64,000 bases of DNA, taken from assembly GCA_025667525.1 (NCBI GenBank), contig CM046882.1, forward strand, positions 211,590,592 to 211,654,591, given 5' to 3'. Positions 10,872-21,366 of this stretch are shown piece after piece; within the stretch, counting starts at the first letter, position 1; every line of letters begins with the position of its first letter. The notes beneath the pieces are model-generated. The model worked only from the letters and a program-made list of their open reading frames with translations. It was not told where the DNA came from and searched no databases. A program made the position numbers and the translations under genes. The DNA comes from Glebionis coronaria (lineage: Eukaryota > Streptophyta > Magnoliopsida > Asterales > Asteraceae).

Positions 10872-10994
10872 GGTGGTTTCATTTCATTTTTACACATAGT
10901 TAATCACTTTCTCTCTCTAAAATGTGTGTGAAATCATCTATCTTTCTATCTCTTTCTCTCTCTAAACATAAGCAGGATTTACATATCCTACAAA

Positions 10995-11008
10995 TGGTAT
11001 CAAGAGCC
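10995..11008 (+). other. Copia-B primer-binding site (initiator Met tRNA type)
   Basis: TGGTATCAAGAGCC begins two bases after the LTR. It differs from the standard TGGTATCAGAGCC by one extra A. The following ATGGGATGAAA is also present after the Copia-A site. Confidence 0.85.
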
Positions 11009-11853
11009 ATGGGATGAAATAAAGGTTGTTTTGTTTGTTGTTCATGCTTATTTAAGCATTTCGTAGGTTTTTTGATCTCTTTTACCAAAGCTTCAATTTT
11101 TTTTCGTGTGTTTAGTGTTCTAAGTGATTCGTATACCTTCTTCATAGTAGTATTAGTGATTTGGGTATTTTGGTTTGGGTTAAAACACAAATCTTTTGGC
11201 TCAAAGTTGCGAATTTCTTTGCCTCAAAGTTGCGAAATTTATCTTTCCATTGCGACAGAATTCATCGGAATAGTACAGGTAAGTACAGTTTGATCGCAAT
11301 AACCCTAGGGTTTTACTTTGCGATCACCAGGTATTGCGATACCCCTTATTCCGACGTACATTGCGAACGTTCATTGCGATCGTGGATTGCGATGGAATTA
11401 AGGCTTATTGAAACGTTACTCTGCCAAAATTTCATTTGCCATATTGCGATAGTCCTAATATTCCGATAGATGTCACATTGCGATACGAGTACCATTACGA
11501 CAGTCCTCATATTCTGATAGGTGTCACATTGCGACACGAGTACCATTGCGACAATCCTCATATTCCGACATTGGACATATTGCGATTGTAGGGGTATTCC
11601 GACAGACTTTATATTGCGACAGTGGACATATTGCGATACAAGTGTCATTGCGATACAAGAGACATTCCGATAGAATTTGCTTTTTGGGATAAAATTTGCA
11701 TAACTTAGAGGATTTTTCTACTTTGCATTAATTTGGTAATTTCCAAAAACATACACAACAAAAAGATAACAACATCTTTAATTCAACAATACAACAAACA
11801 CATTCACTTTCTCTCATTGTTCGATCAACACTTGTGAATCTTAACTTATCAAA
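11009..11853 (+). repeat. Copia-B 5' leader with ATTGCGAC/ATTCCGAC motif array
   Basis: This is untranslated leader. From about 11210 to 11680 there are roughly seventeen copies of ATTGCGAT or ATTGCGAC, mixed with ATTCCGAT-type variants identical to those in the gypsy LTRs. Spacers of about 10 to 25 bases are mostly unrelated, except for one duplicated block (near 11455-11510 and 11510-11570). Small ORFs here follow the repeats and are not supported. Confidence 0.8.
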
Positions 11854-14085
11854 ATGGAGTACACATCTCTTACGGATAAGTCCATCCTCTCGGGTACGGA
11901 TAATCGTCCACCAATGTTGGTGAAAACTATGTACGAGGATTGGGATTCCCGCATGGAACTTTATATGTTGAACAAAGAGAATGGACATCTTATTTGGGCA
12001 TCGGTGCTCAATGGACCATTGGTATATGGTACTGTGACGGAAGTTGCTGTTACTCGTCCTCGCACAACGGGTGAACTAACTGGAGATGATAAAATTGAAG
12101 ACAAGTGTGATAAACAAGCAACAAACATCATTCTCCAAGCCCTTCCTCCAGATGTCTACAAACTCTTCAGTAAACATAAAGTTGCCAAAGAGTTATGAGA
12201 TAGAATTCGTGTTCTAATGCAAGGCACCTCGTTACCTAAAAAGAACGGGAGTGTAAGCTTTATGATACTTTTGATAAGTTTGCCTATGTTCCCGGGGAAA
12301 CTCTCAATGACTACTATTTGAGATTTACCCTATTGTTGAATGAACTGAATATCTATGGCATGGCAATTCCTACGTTTCAATTGAACACCAAGTATTTGAA
12401 CACTCTTCCTTCCGAATGGAAAAAGTACGTGACAGCTGTTAAATTGGCTAAGGATTTGCATCAAACTAACGTGGATCACCTTCAAGCTTTTCTTCAACAA
12501 CACGAATGCCATGTGATCGAGGCTCGGTTGTCTACCCCTCAAGTTCATGATCCACTTGCCATGTATGCTTCTCAACAAAACATGGCTTATACTTATCAAC
12601 AACCATCATACTTGCAGCAACAACCACCACATACCTATCAGCAACCATCTTATCAACCACTAATGATGCCACAACAAGCATTCCAACAAAGTGTTCATCA
12701 ACAATCTTTTCCACAGCAACCATCACATCAGGTATCACCCTCACAAGCCATCACTTCTCCAATGGGCTATACTCCTCAGCAAGGATATATTCCAATTGAA
12801 GCACAACCAGCACAAGCCTTTTACTCCAATGAACTTCCACCAATTCACGCACCGGTCTTTACTCCAAATGATACACCTACTGATGTCTTAAACCATCTCA
12901 CTGCCTACTTGTCAAAACTTGTTGCTACTAGAGGATTTCCACCAACGAACAATCAGCTTCGCACTTCTTCAAATCCTCGACAACAAGCCACCATTCAAGA
13001 TGGTCAAGTGACGGTGCAAACCATTCAGGGAAGGCAAAATTCATATGGACCTCCTTCAAGGACCGTGAATGCTCAAGATGTGAATTCTCAAGCTAGTGGT
13101 AATGGGAGCACTATTGGTCCTCAAAAGGTTGTGACTTGCTACAATTGCCAAGGACAAGGTCATATGGCAAGGGAATGCACTCAGCCAAAAAGGAGAAGGG
13201 ATGCAACATGGTTTCGTGAGAAGATGTATTTGGTTGATGCTCAGTCTAAGGGAAAGATTTTGGATTCAGAAGAGTTAGCATTTCTTGCAGACCCAGGGGC
13301 AGCAGATAATGAAGGCATTGCAGTCGTCTCTACATCTAATGCAGCATATCAAGCTGCTGATCTTGATGCATATGATTCGGATTGTGATGACATTCACTCA
13401 GCCCAAGCTGCACTCGTTGCTAATCTCTCTCACTACGGTTCTGATGTCATCAGTGAGGTACCAACCACATCTAATAATGTTCATGATAATCCACATCATG
13501 TTGACCATGAAAATGACAACCTCAAACAGCATTCGGGAACTAGTAACTCAAATGATGCGGTATCTAATCCAACACATTTGAGTGAACCTCAACCAAATGC
13601 TACAACGGGTATGGAATCTTATGATCAACGTGATTTGGTAATGGTGCCTAAACATATTATTGATAACATGAATGTGGTTGTCCGACAAACCGTAGATATG
13701 AATGCCAACCTAACCGATGAGCTTGCGTTGTATAAGGAAAAGGTCAAAACTTTTGAAATGGTCCCTCAAGCTGAAAAAATAACTTATTCTGAATTTGACC
13801 AATTTCGTTTTGAAAAGATTGAACACTTAAATGAAATATAATCATTAAAAGCTAATCTTCCCAATGAATTAAAAGCAAAAGAGTCGGTTGTAAATGATTT
13901 TCATAAACTTGAAAAGGATTTTGAAACTCTCGAGTCTAAAAAGTTTGAATCGGAAATTAATGCTACCAAACTTCTTAAATTCAAGGAACAACAGCTTTTA
14001 AAACAATACGCTTCCACAAAAAAGGTTCATCTTTTAACTAAATCATTTAAAGAACTCGAACTTAAGCGTCTTCAAGATTTACCAC
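11854..14085 (+). pseudogene. Copia-B gag with CCHC knuckle, truncated
   Basis: Translation starts at ATG 11854 with MEYTSLTDKSILSGTDNRPP. The core IILQALPPDVYKLFSKHKVA is followed by a TGA at 12196-12198, where Copia-A has a Trp codon, then by a frameshift near 12250. The frame from about 12318 continues with LNTLPSEWKKYVTAVKLA, a Gln/Pro-rich stretch, and CYNCQGQGHMAREC (13137-13178), an intact zinc knuckle. An acidic stretch and the start of a coiled coil (ALYKEKVKTFEMVPQAEK) come next. A TAA at 13839-13841 interrupts it, and the coiled coil goes on in the same frame to 14085, where the Gypsy-A LTR begins. Gag packages element RNA; this copy is dead and incomplete. Confidence 0.85.
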
Positions 14086-15290
14086 TGATAGTCGTAGAGA
14101 TACACTTGTTTAGGAAAACAAGGTAATTAGGGCAAGTATTAACGAGTGATTTAGGAAAACCACAAGTTATGACCCAAATGAAGTGAGTTCGTTCTCGAGG
14201 AGGCACGTGTGTTGTGTAATGAATTGATTTTGATGTTTGTGATTTTATTAAGAAGAAAAGAGAAGAGAAAATGACAAAGACGTAAAAATAAAAATTGACA
14301 AAAACCACCACTAGAAAGTTAAGACGTAGAACAGAAAAAACGACAAAAATTAAAATTAAAACCTAAAAATTCCTAAAAATTACTAAAAATCCACAATAAT
14401 ATTCTAAGAGTTTACAAAAAATCAAAACTTGCTAAAACCTTTTAATTAATTAAATAATGACTTTTTAATGCTAATTAAAGCCCTAAAAATCACTTTTAAT
14501 TATTAAAAAGCCTTAAACAAGATTTTATAGTTTGTAAACCTCAAAAATGACCTAATCAAGCAAAAAACTATTTTTAAAAATTTTAAAACCGAATTAAACT
14601 ATTTTTAATCACTTAAAAACTATTAAAATCTATTAAAACTTAAATTAATTCTAAAAATTAAATGAAAAGCCTAAAAAAGATTTGGAAAGTGACAAAGTTC
14701 CTAATTAAGTGTCCTTAACGTAAGAAAAATGAAAAAACAATAAAAAATAAAAATTCAATTTTTAATAATAAAATAATATTAAAATAGTCAAAAAAAATAA
14801 AAAGTTTGCAAATAAATTCTAAAAAATTACCAAAAATCCTAAATATTCTAACTAAAACAAAAATGCAAGTTAAAGTTCCTAAAACCTTTTTATTAATTTT
14901 ATATTAATTTTTAAAGTTGTCTAAAAACCCTAAAATCAAATAAAATTAAAAATAAGACTTTTTGAAAACTTTTTGATATGTAAACCTCAAAAATATAAAT
15001 TAAAACCTAAAAACTATTTTTCTGGATTTTTAAAATGCTTTTTACTATTTTTAATTTACTTTCTAAAAGTTAAACTAAAAATAATCCTAATAAATAAATA
15101 AATAAAGGGAAAAATCTACTTTTTAAACAGAAAAGTCTAAAATGATAATAAAAACCTAGGAAAAATAAGCCTGGCCAAAATAGCTTATTGAATAAGCTAG
15201 AAAAGCCCAAATAAGCTACGGATTATTTTTCAAAAACCAAAACACAAATACCTTAAGTATCTAATGAAATGAAGCAATAACGTAAAAACC

Positions 15291-15388
15291 CATCTGGATC
15301 ACTGGTTAACACGTTACTCCTCCAATAGAGAGGTCGCGTGTTCGAGCCCAGGCAAGGTGAGGTTTTTGCAATTTTTTTTTTTTTTTTT
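15291..15388 (+). other. tRNA-like module inside Gypsy-A LTR (antisense)
   Basis: The plus strand has an A-box-like TGGTTAACACG (15303-15313) and a B-box-like GTGTTCGAGCCC (15338-15349), spaced as in a tRNA gene. A run of about sixteen Ts (15373-15388) follows, which would act as a pol III terminator. Stem pairing is poor, so this is not a functional tRNA gene. It lies on the strand opposite to Gypsy-A. Confidence 0.65.
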
Positions 15389-16726
15389 AACTTTTAACAC
15401 TTACAGTAACTTAATTACTCTTAAAAACACAAACTTCAATCCAATTTATCAAGGTTCAGGTAAGATTTGAGCAAAAACGTGCCCAGTTAGGCTTGTTCTT
15501 TCTGATGAACACAAGTAAATATTCACTTGTGAATATAGAACCAAGAGGGCTTGGTTTTGATTTGTTGATGGTTGTTGATGGGCAATATGGCACCCCTACA
15601 CTCAGTTGGAGTGTAGGGAGTCAATCAAATGCAGAAAAAACAACAAGCATAAGCAGAATCAAGCACCAAATTTCAACCAAGTTACTGATTAGCTTAAAAA
15701 TGCATGTTTGATAAGATTAGCTGGTTCAATGTGCACACAAGATGGATTTTAAGGTCTCATAACATGCATACAAGCTGAACAATTAGCATATGATTGATTC
15801 ACAACCCTCAAACAACCTTAAATTTAGCAGCTTAGCAAAAATCAAGTACAAATTTCACAAAAACAGTCACTTATGGCAGTTTTCTGATTTTGCTAACTTT
15901 TTCAAAGTTTGAGCATGCAAATGTGTGTAAACTTCACCAAAACTGAACAAACAAGCAACACACAACCTATAGCAACCCTAAGAGTGTGTCTAACATGATT
16001 TTAAACTCACAATCTTTCAAACTTGTTCCTTAAAACACCAATCCAAACACCCCTTTATATCTTGAAACTGAATTTTTAACAAAGTAAATGCTTATAACAT
16101 CCAACCAAAATGAATCTAATCACCTATAACATGCATATAATCACCAAATGAACTCAAATCAACAGGTCAAACAACATTTTCACAAAGTTCATGCAAACCA
16201 CATACAAACTGAAAAAACGAAAAGGGAAACAAGACTACCTTAAGGGTCCTACATCCAGGACCCTTAGTGACTGCAAGGTCACCTCCTTCAGGATGGGGCC
16301 TGAGCTGGACCTTTAACAGCAACAATCAACAAACCTGCAAGAATCAATGAACACAAGAACAATACAACTTTTCTGATTTTTCTTAAAAACTTATAAACTT
16401 CTTAAACCTTTTCCTCAAACCATGAAACCTTTCACACGTTTCAAAACAAGAACAATAGCAGACAATCCAAGAATTTAATCCACTTTCACTTCACAAATTC
16501 TTGGATTTCTGAAAATAGAGACACTTTTTCAAAAAACCTTTTTGAAACTTAAACACTCAAAGTGTTACACAAATGATGATGGAACTCAGATTTTTCACTC
16601 AACAAACATTTACGAACTTTTAAAACAAGTAAAAAGGGATTACAATTTCAACACAAGAAAAATACCAAACTTTTAATTAATTTAAAAAGGAATTACAAGT
16701 TGGAGTAAAAAATCTGGAACAACGAT

Positions 16727-16754
16727 AATAGAGACACATACGTCTCTATTTATA
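16727..16754 (-). promoter_or_regulatory. Gypsy-A LTR TATA box overlapping a 9-bp palindrome
   Basis: The minus strand reads TATAAATA (16754-16747), overlapping the perfect palindrome AATAGAGAC-gtatgt-GTCTCTATT (16750-16727). It is the likely core promoter; position within the LTR matches the TATA region of Gypsy-E. Confidence 0.6.
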
Positions 16755-17843
16755 CAAGCAAATGGAAAATACTAGAAACTAAAACCGTAATTCTTGAATT
16801 GCCTAATCTGCCCTTGGAATCTTGACTGAGAATGGTCAAATTGTGCTCCCATGTGATGCTTTGTTGGATGCCAGCTCTCTTTGTTGATCTTGGACGTTTG
16901 TTTGAGCTTGGAGGACAAGGGGATCATCTGAGTCGTTCATTTGGTCGGGTTATAGGGTTTGGGGGAAAGAGACGTGTGCAGGGGAGGGGTCCACAAGGCA
17001 TGTGATGGTGTTTTGTGAGGTGGGATAAGGTGACAAAAGTGTGAATTAGGGATCTGCACAATTTCAGGGAAAACCCCTTTGATGTTAATCCAATTTATAC
17101 TAGGGGTAATTAGGGTTTAAGGGGGATTAAAGGCTGATTAGATCCATTTTGGGTAACAACTTTATTTAAAAAGTTGTTTGGTGGGAAAAGGGAAAAGGTT
17201 GACTGGGGTTTGACCCTGGTTTAATAAATAAACCGGTTGGGTTTGGGTGTTGGACTGGGTAGGGTCGGGTGGATGGGTTATTGGGTGGGTTTTGTGACGT
17301 GGCAGGTTGTGGTTGGAGGGGTGAGAATGGTTGTCTGGCAGAATTGCCCCCCAAGGTTACTTGTTCTTTGCATTTGGTAATAAATGGCTATCAATGCCCA
17401 TTTTCCTTTTATCAACTTTGGTAGATTTACAATTTTGGCACAAAAACTTTTAGAAACTTTTCCAAGGGTTTCTTTTGTACTTCTTGGATTCTTCAAGGAC
17501 TGGAATTGTAATATCTTCAAACTTTAGGGATCATTCTTGTACAATTGACATTTGGAGGGTCATTTGTGACAAGTTCTTCAAAGATGAGGGACTAGAGTTG
17601 CCAATCTTCAATTCTTCAAGGGTCTTTTTGCAAAATTCAAAACTTGGGCCCGGTTCATTGTGCGGCTTCGTTTCCCGTGTTCGTTTTTGAATGATTCTTG
17701 TGATCTTTTGCCATTTCCTCAATATCCGTACCTAAAAATACACAAGTAACAAACACGAGCATATATTTGGCATATTTTATGATATTTTATGCATTTTAAG
17801 CCCGATTTGGACGATGAGACTATGTATAAAAGCAGTCTCATCA

Positions 17844-17854
17844 CTCCCCCATAC
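17844..17854 (-). other. Gypsy-A polypurine tract
   Basis: On the minus strand GTATGGGGGAG ends immediately before the LTR start TGATGAGAC. This is the expected plus-strand primer of an LTR retrotransposon. Gypsy-E has GTATGGGGGAA in the same place. Confidence 0.8.
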
Positions 17855-18282
17855 TAAACCATTGCCGTGCCCTCACGCAATGCTAGAATAAAGTATCATA
17901 GCACCTCCAAAATTCATTTTATTCACTTTATTGAACGATAAACTAGCTACACTACTACTATTACTACTACTTGTGTTTTAGACATAATGTATGATTTTCA
18001 TCGCAAAATGGGACGTTTAGGTTCATAGAATAAGAACACGTGAATGCTTCGTTAGAAATAATTTCGTCGTCCTCGATTTTCACCCAATTCCATGCTAAGC
18101 GTGTAACGAGATCATTGTCATTATAAGTTAGTAATGCTAACACTACTCATATGCCCTAATCACGTACTTATCCTCCCATTATTCCTAAGTTGTATCTCTT
18201 ATATTTTATTATGTCTTAATGATCACGAGGATACATCATTGACTTATGCGATAATAGAGATTTAGGTCTAAAAATAGAGTCC
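17855..18282 (-). other. Gypsy-A 3' UTR, interrupted
   Basis: This non-coding stretch is homologous to the Gypsy-E 3' UTR from 44420 on (TAAGCCATTGCCGTGCCC-type opening, then GACATAATGTATG). It is also homologous, in reverse complement, to the end of the Gypsy-B 3' UTR. It stops at 18282, where Gypsy-B starts. No ORF. Confidence 0.75.
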
Positions 18283-18706
18283 TAATAAGTGTGAAAACAC
18301 TTATCCTTTTACCACTTATTTCCAATAATAAAAAGACCAAAACGTGTGATTTATGTCGTAAAAGTCGGAATTATGCGTGGTTTGTGTTTTTATTGTGTTT
18401 TAGGACCAAAATATTAAAAAGGAAGAAAACACGGGCTTTCACGGGCTTTTATTGAAGAAAACGGGAAAAGACGAAGTCAAAAGATCAAGAGTGCAAAAAG
18501 AACGGAAGTCCAAGGCCTATTCTGAAGATTTATCGAAGAAAAAGTCAAAAGACGGAAGTTTAACGAAGTCGAAGAACTTAAGTCTAATAGAAGAAGAAAA
18601 TTAAAAGACAAGTTCAAATCCCGAGACGACAAAGACGAAGAATTAAAGTCGAGTCGAGAAGAAGGCAAGAAAGAAGATGCAACACATGCACTCCTTCCAC
18701 CTTCCC

Positions 18707-18738
18707 TATAAATACCTTCCTAATAGTCATTAGGAAGG
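18707..18738 (+). promoter_or_regulatory. Gypsy-B TATA box followed by perfect 10-bp palindrome
   Basis: TATAAATA (18707-18714) is followed with no gap by CCTTCCTAAT-agtc-ATTAGGAAGG (18715-18738). The same arrangement is kept in the 3' LTR (palindrome at 28392-28415). Confidence 0.7.
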
Positions 18739-19294
18739 GAGTTAGAGTTTTTAGTTAATTTTCACTTTTTCTTAGTTTTCTCTAGTTTTAGAGAGAGAAA
18801 GTCTTAAACTTTCTCTCACTAAATTTCATCTTTTTCTTAATCTTTCAAAGATTAAACACTTTGTATTGCTTATTTTTATTAATCAAGTTTATTTTAAGCT
18901 TTTTATCCTTAATCTCATTCTACTTTTCTTTGATTTAAGATTGATTTTGGTGCGATTATCATGTGATCCGTGTTGTTCTAATTGATTTCGTGCTTAAAAA
19001 GTTAATCTTTTGATCATTTCATAAGTTTTCATTTGATTAAGCTTTAAGACTTTTGTGCTTATTGGCTTATTTTTATGATTAGCTTATTTACTTTATAGAA
19101 ATCTTCTTTAAAAAGTTTATGTTTTTATTGTTTGATCTAAAAAGTTGCTTATTTTCGAGTCGAATAAGTTGAGATAAGTGCTTATTTGATTTGGTTTTGT
19201 CATTGATTCGGGTTGGTTTTGGTATTAGCTTATTAAAGTTAGCTTATTACCTAGCTTAACCTTTTTTCCATAATTTTCGGAAAGGGTTGTAAAA

Positions 19295-19715
19295 CCCCTT
19301 TCCGATTGGCTTTTTCCGACCGTATACACCACCTTAACCGATTTCCTTAATTTTAGAAAAGGGTTTAAAACCCCTTTCCGATCTACATTCCGAGCAGCCC
19401 CCAATTCCCCTTTCCGATTTGCAGGCTATTCCGACCAGCTTTACCATCCCTCATTCCGATTGAGTCCAATCGGATTAGGGTTTTGTCTTTCCGATTGGTC
19501 CATTGTTTGCCTATTCCGATTGATAGATTTGCTTGATATTCCGATTAGAACCTCATTTGTGCATTCCGATTGGCAGTCTTGATTTAGTATTCCGATTGGG
19601 TGCATTTGTAGTATTCCGACGGTGAGTCTTTGGCTTATTCCGACTGCCCCTTGTCCCTGTTATTCCGATTGGGTATTTTACCCCTATTCCGATCAACCGA
19701 TCGGAATACATTCCG
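19295..19715 (+). repeat. Dispersed ATTCCGAT array in Gypsy-B 5' LTR
   Basis: About seventeen TTCCGA copies, mostly ATTCCGATT, are separated by 8 to 30 bases of different sequence. The 3' LTR holds the same array at about 28970-29395 with a few motif copies mutated. The array sits between the probable transcription start and the end of the LTR, so it would be in the R/U5 part of the RNA. Confidence 0.8.
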
Positions 19716-20068
19716 ATCGGGCCTCTTTTGGCTTGTTTTGGTTTCTTTCGATCTTACTTTCTTATAGTACTTTATTTTTTTTTCAGAAAATTTTCCAAGT
19801 GTTAATTTTATTAAGTGTCCTAGTTCTTTTCCATTGTTACCTTTATGTTTATGAGCATTTATTTTTACTTGTCATTTAGTATTAATCTTTTAACTTCCAT
19901 TTTACTCAACGACACTTAAATTTCTTGCCAATAGTATTAGATAAACAAACCAAACCATTCTCTTGATTCACCAAAAGACAATTGAGTCGCACTTAAGACC
20001 GGTTTTCAATTCGAAAAGACTTGGGAACAACAAAATTATTTTATACAAGGGTAAAACCAAGTATTAAA

Positions 20069-20083
20069 TGGAGCCGATGCCGG
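20069..20083 (+). other. Gypsy-B primer-binding site, tRNA-Asp-like
   Basis: TGGAGCCGATGCCGG starts two bases after the LTR. The canonical Athila site complementary to tRNA-Asp begins TGGCGCCGTTGCCGG, so there are two differences. Gypsy-E carries a different variant of the same site. Confidence 0.75.
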
Positions 20084-20292
20084 CTCTTTTCGTTACGATA
20101 AACGGTTTCTAGTGAGAGACGCATTGAATTTTGGGATCCGTTCTTTGAACGTTATTTTCATTGCTATAAAAATTTTCAAAAATCCTAAAAAATATAAAAC
20201 TCTTCAAAAAATACAAAAACATTAAAAAACCTATAAAAACCAAAAATATTATATAGATATTCTCTTTGTGTATATTTTTCTTCTGCAGGTGT
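20084..20292 (+). other. Gypsy-B 5' leader with possible splice acceptor
   Basis: Short AT-rich leader. Its end has a pyrimidine-rich stretch and TTCTGCAG (20281-20288), which looks like a plant 3' splice site five bases before the gag ATG. Whether it is used cannot be told from sequence. Confidence 0.5.
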
Positions 20293-21366
20293 ATGCGTAC
20301 TAGATCTTCCAACTATTCTGAGCCCGAGACTCTTGAAGATTTAGATATGGCGGGTGTTAATAACAACAATAATCACCCACCTCAACACAATTTGAATAAC
20401 AACAATAACAACAACAACAATGTCCTTCTACCTGATTTACGAACCATGGAGGAATTGTGCCAACCCACCATGAACGGACGCGGAGGCCCGATTGCGCCAA
20501 TGCACGTCACGGCTCAGGAGTTTTCGTTGAAGCATCACATGATCCAGCAAGTGCAAACGAACCCGTTTCGTGGAATTCCGGATGATGATGCCAACAAACA
20601 CCTCGACAAATTCATTACCATGACCCAAAGCATGAAGTGCTCCAGTGTTTCTATGGATGACCTTCGCCTCCAACTTTTTCCACACTCGCTTTCTCACCAT
20701 GCCGAAAAATGGTTTGACCGTCTTCCTAAGAATTCTATTCATACGTGGAACGACATGACTCAACGCTTTTTATCGCGCTACTTTCCCCCATCCATGGTCA
20801 CTAGCCTTCGTAACCAAATCAGTGGATTTATGCAAGAGAATGATGAATCGCTTTTCGATGCTTGGGAACGCTACAATGATTTGATCGACCGCTGTCCTAA
20901 TCATAATATGCTCCCCGTCACTCTCATTGACACCTTTTACAATGGTCTCACTTTTCGTGATCGTGACACGATCAATGCCGCCGCCGGTGGTACTTTTATG
21001 AAAAGGAGACCGGAGGAGTGTCGAGAGTTGATCGAAAACATGACTACTCACCACAAGAATTGGGATTCATCCGCATCCTCAAGATCTAACTCGAGAGTCA
21101 ATGTTTCTTCTACTACCTCCAATCCTGAAATGTCTGAAATTTCTAGACAACTCGCTGAAATGAACAAGAATTTCATGGCCATGGCCACAAACCACTTTCA
21201 ACAAGCTAAAGTTGTTGCTATTTCTTGTGACACATGTGGTGGCCCTCACTATTATAATGATTGTCCTTCTACCCAAAGCAATTATTCTGAAAACGTTAAC
21301 GCAGCTTACGGCACTTATCCCACGGGAGGCTATCAGCTCGCCCTCAAGGAGACCGTGGCTTGCTAA
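20293..21366 (+). CDS. Gypsy-B gag (Retrotrans_gag type) with zinc knuckle
   Basis: I place the start at ATG 20293 ([10 protein letters not shown]), because the related gag at 63677 starts MRTRSKDYF; an earlier in-frame start has no support. An Asn-rich tract (residues about 20-45) is followed by the gag core. Its motifs are [54 protein letters not shown] and IDTFYNGL. A knuckle [13 protein letters not shown] lies near the C-terminus (about 21229-21267). The frame ends at 21366 after a shift near 21340-21360. The sequence then continues in another frame with [13 protein letters not shown], which in Gypsy-C is part of the same gag ([13 protein letters not shown]). So the shift is probably a mutation and the last part of gag lies in the next ORF. 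Confidence 0.85.
   Translation: MRTRSSNYSEPETLEDLDMAGVNNNNNHPPQHNLNNNNNNNNNVLLPDLRTMEELCQPTMNGRGGPIAPMHVTAQEFSLKHHMIQQVQTNPFRGIPDDDANKHLDKFITMTQSMKCSSVSMDDLRLQLFPHSLSHHAEKWFDRLPKNSIHTWNDMTQRFLSRYFPPSMVTSLRNQISGFMQENDESLFDAWERYNDLIDRCPNHNMLPVTLIDTFYNGLTFRDRDTINAAAGGTFMKRRPEECRELIENMTTHHKNWDSSASSRSNSRVNVSSTTSNPEMSEISRQLAEMNKNFMAMATNHFQQAKVVAISCDTCGGPHYYNDCPSTQSNYSENVNAAYGTYPTGGYQLALKETVAC

Larger units (their letters stand above)
10616..10992 (+). repeat. Copia-B 5' LTR
   Basis: It starts TGTTGGAATG at 10616 and ends CCTACA at 10992, about 377 bases. It contains the shared palindrome, a TATA box at 10841-10848 and CT-rich tracts (TTTCTCTCTCT) downstream. The primer site follows after two bases. 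If the palindrome belongs to Copia-A alone, the start would be later; the TGTTGGA start is my preferred reading. Confidence 0.75.
10616..14085 (+). mobile_element. Copia-B: truncated Ty1/copia retrotransposon, 5' part
   Basis: On the plus strand are a 5' LTR (10616-10992), a primer site, a leader with an ATTGCGAC-type motif array and a broken gag. The gag continues into the coiled-coil region and is cut at 14085, where the Gypsy-A LTR begins. Nothing of its protease, integrase, RT or 3' LTR is seen elsewhere in the window. Sequence and layout match Copia-A closely, so both are one family in head-to-head orientation. Confidence 0.85.
14086..17843 (-). repeat. Gypsy-A 3' LTR (3.76 kb)
   Basis: On plus it starts TGATAGTCGTAG and ends CAGTCTCATCA, so on the element strand it is TGATGAGAC...ATCA with TGAT/ATCA inverted ends. 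Its outer parts align with Gypsy-E LTRs (CTTGTTTAGGAAAACAA after the start, ATGAGA near the end). The left third is very A-rich and the rest contains long AT stretches. No coding capacity was found. It holds a tRNA-like module at 15.3 kb on the opposite strand and a TATA box at 16.75 kb. Confidence 0.85.
14086..18282 (-). mobile_element. Gypsy-A, left portion: 3' LTR and part of 3' UTR
   Basis: The minus-strand element has inserted into Copia-B gag. The plus-strand order is LTR (14086-17843), reversed polypurine tract, then 3' UTR up to 18282, where plus-strand Gypsy-B begins. The LTR and 3' UTR are homologous to those of Gypsy-E. The bases before the LTR are ACCAC, the expected 5-bp target duplication; the partner copy would lie off the right end if the element at 59.5-64 kb is its continuation. 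Confidence 0.8.
18283..20066 (+). repeat. Gypsy-B 5' LTR
   Basis: The LTR starts TAATAAGTG and ends AAGTATTA, non-canonical TA...TA ends that are still inverted repeats of each other. Compared with the 3' LTR it has a 10-base tandem duplication (CACGGGCTTT type, near 18431) and about a dozen single differences. There is also a short block of unrelated bases at 20020-20033. It contains a TATA box with a hairpin, then an ATTCCGAT array. Confidence 0.9.

Noticed and set aside
18477..18668. 63-codon minus ORF repeated identically at 28154-28345
   Set aside because: Identical only because it lies in both LTRs of Gypsy-B; composition is low-complexity Ser/Leu and the strand is antisense.
19622..19879. 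85-codon ORF present in both Gypsy-B LTRs
   Set aside because: Duplicated with the LTR and overlapping the ATTCCGAT array; no sign of a real protein.
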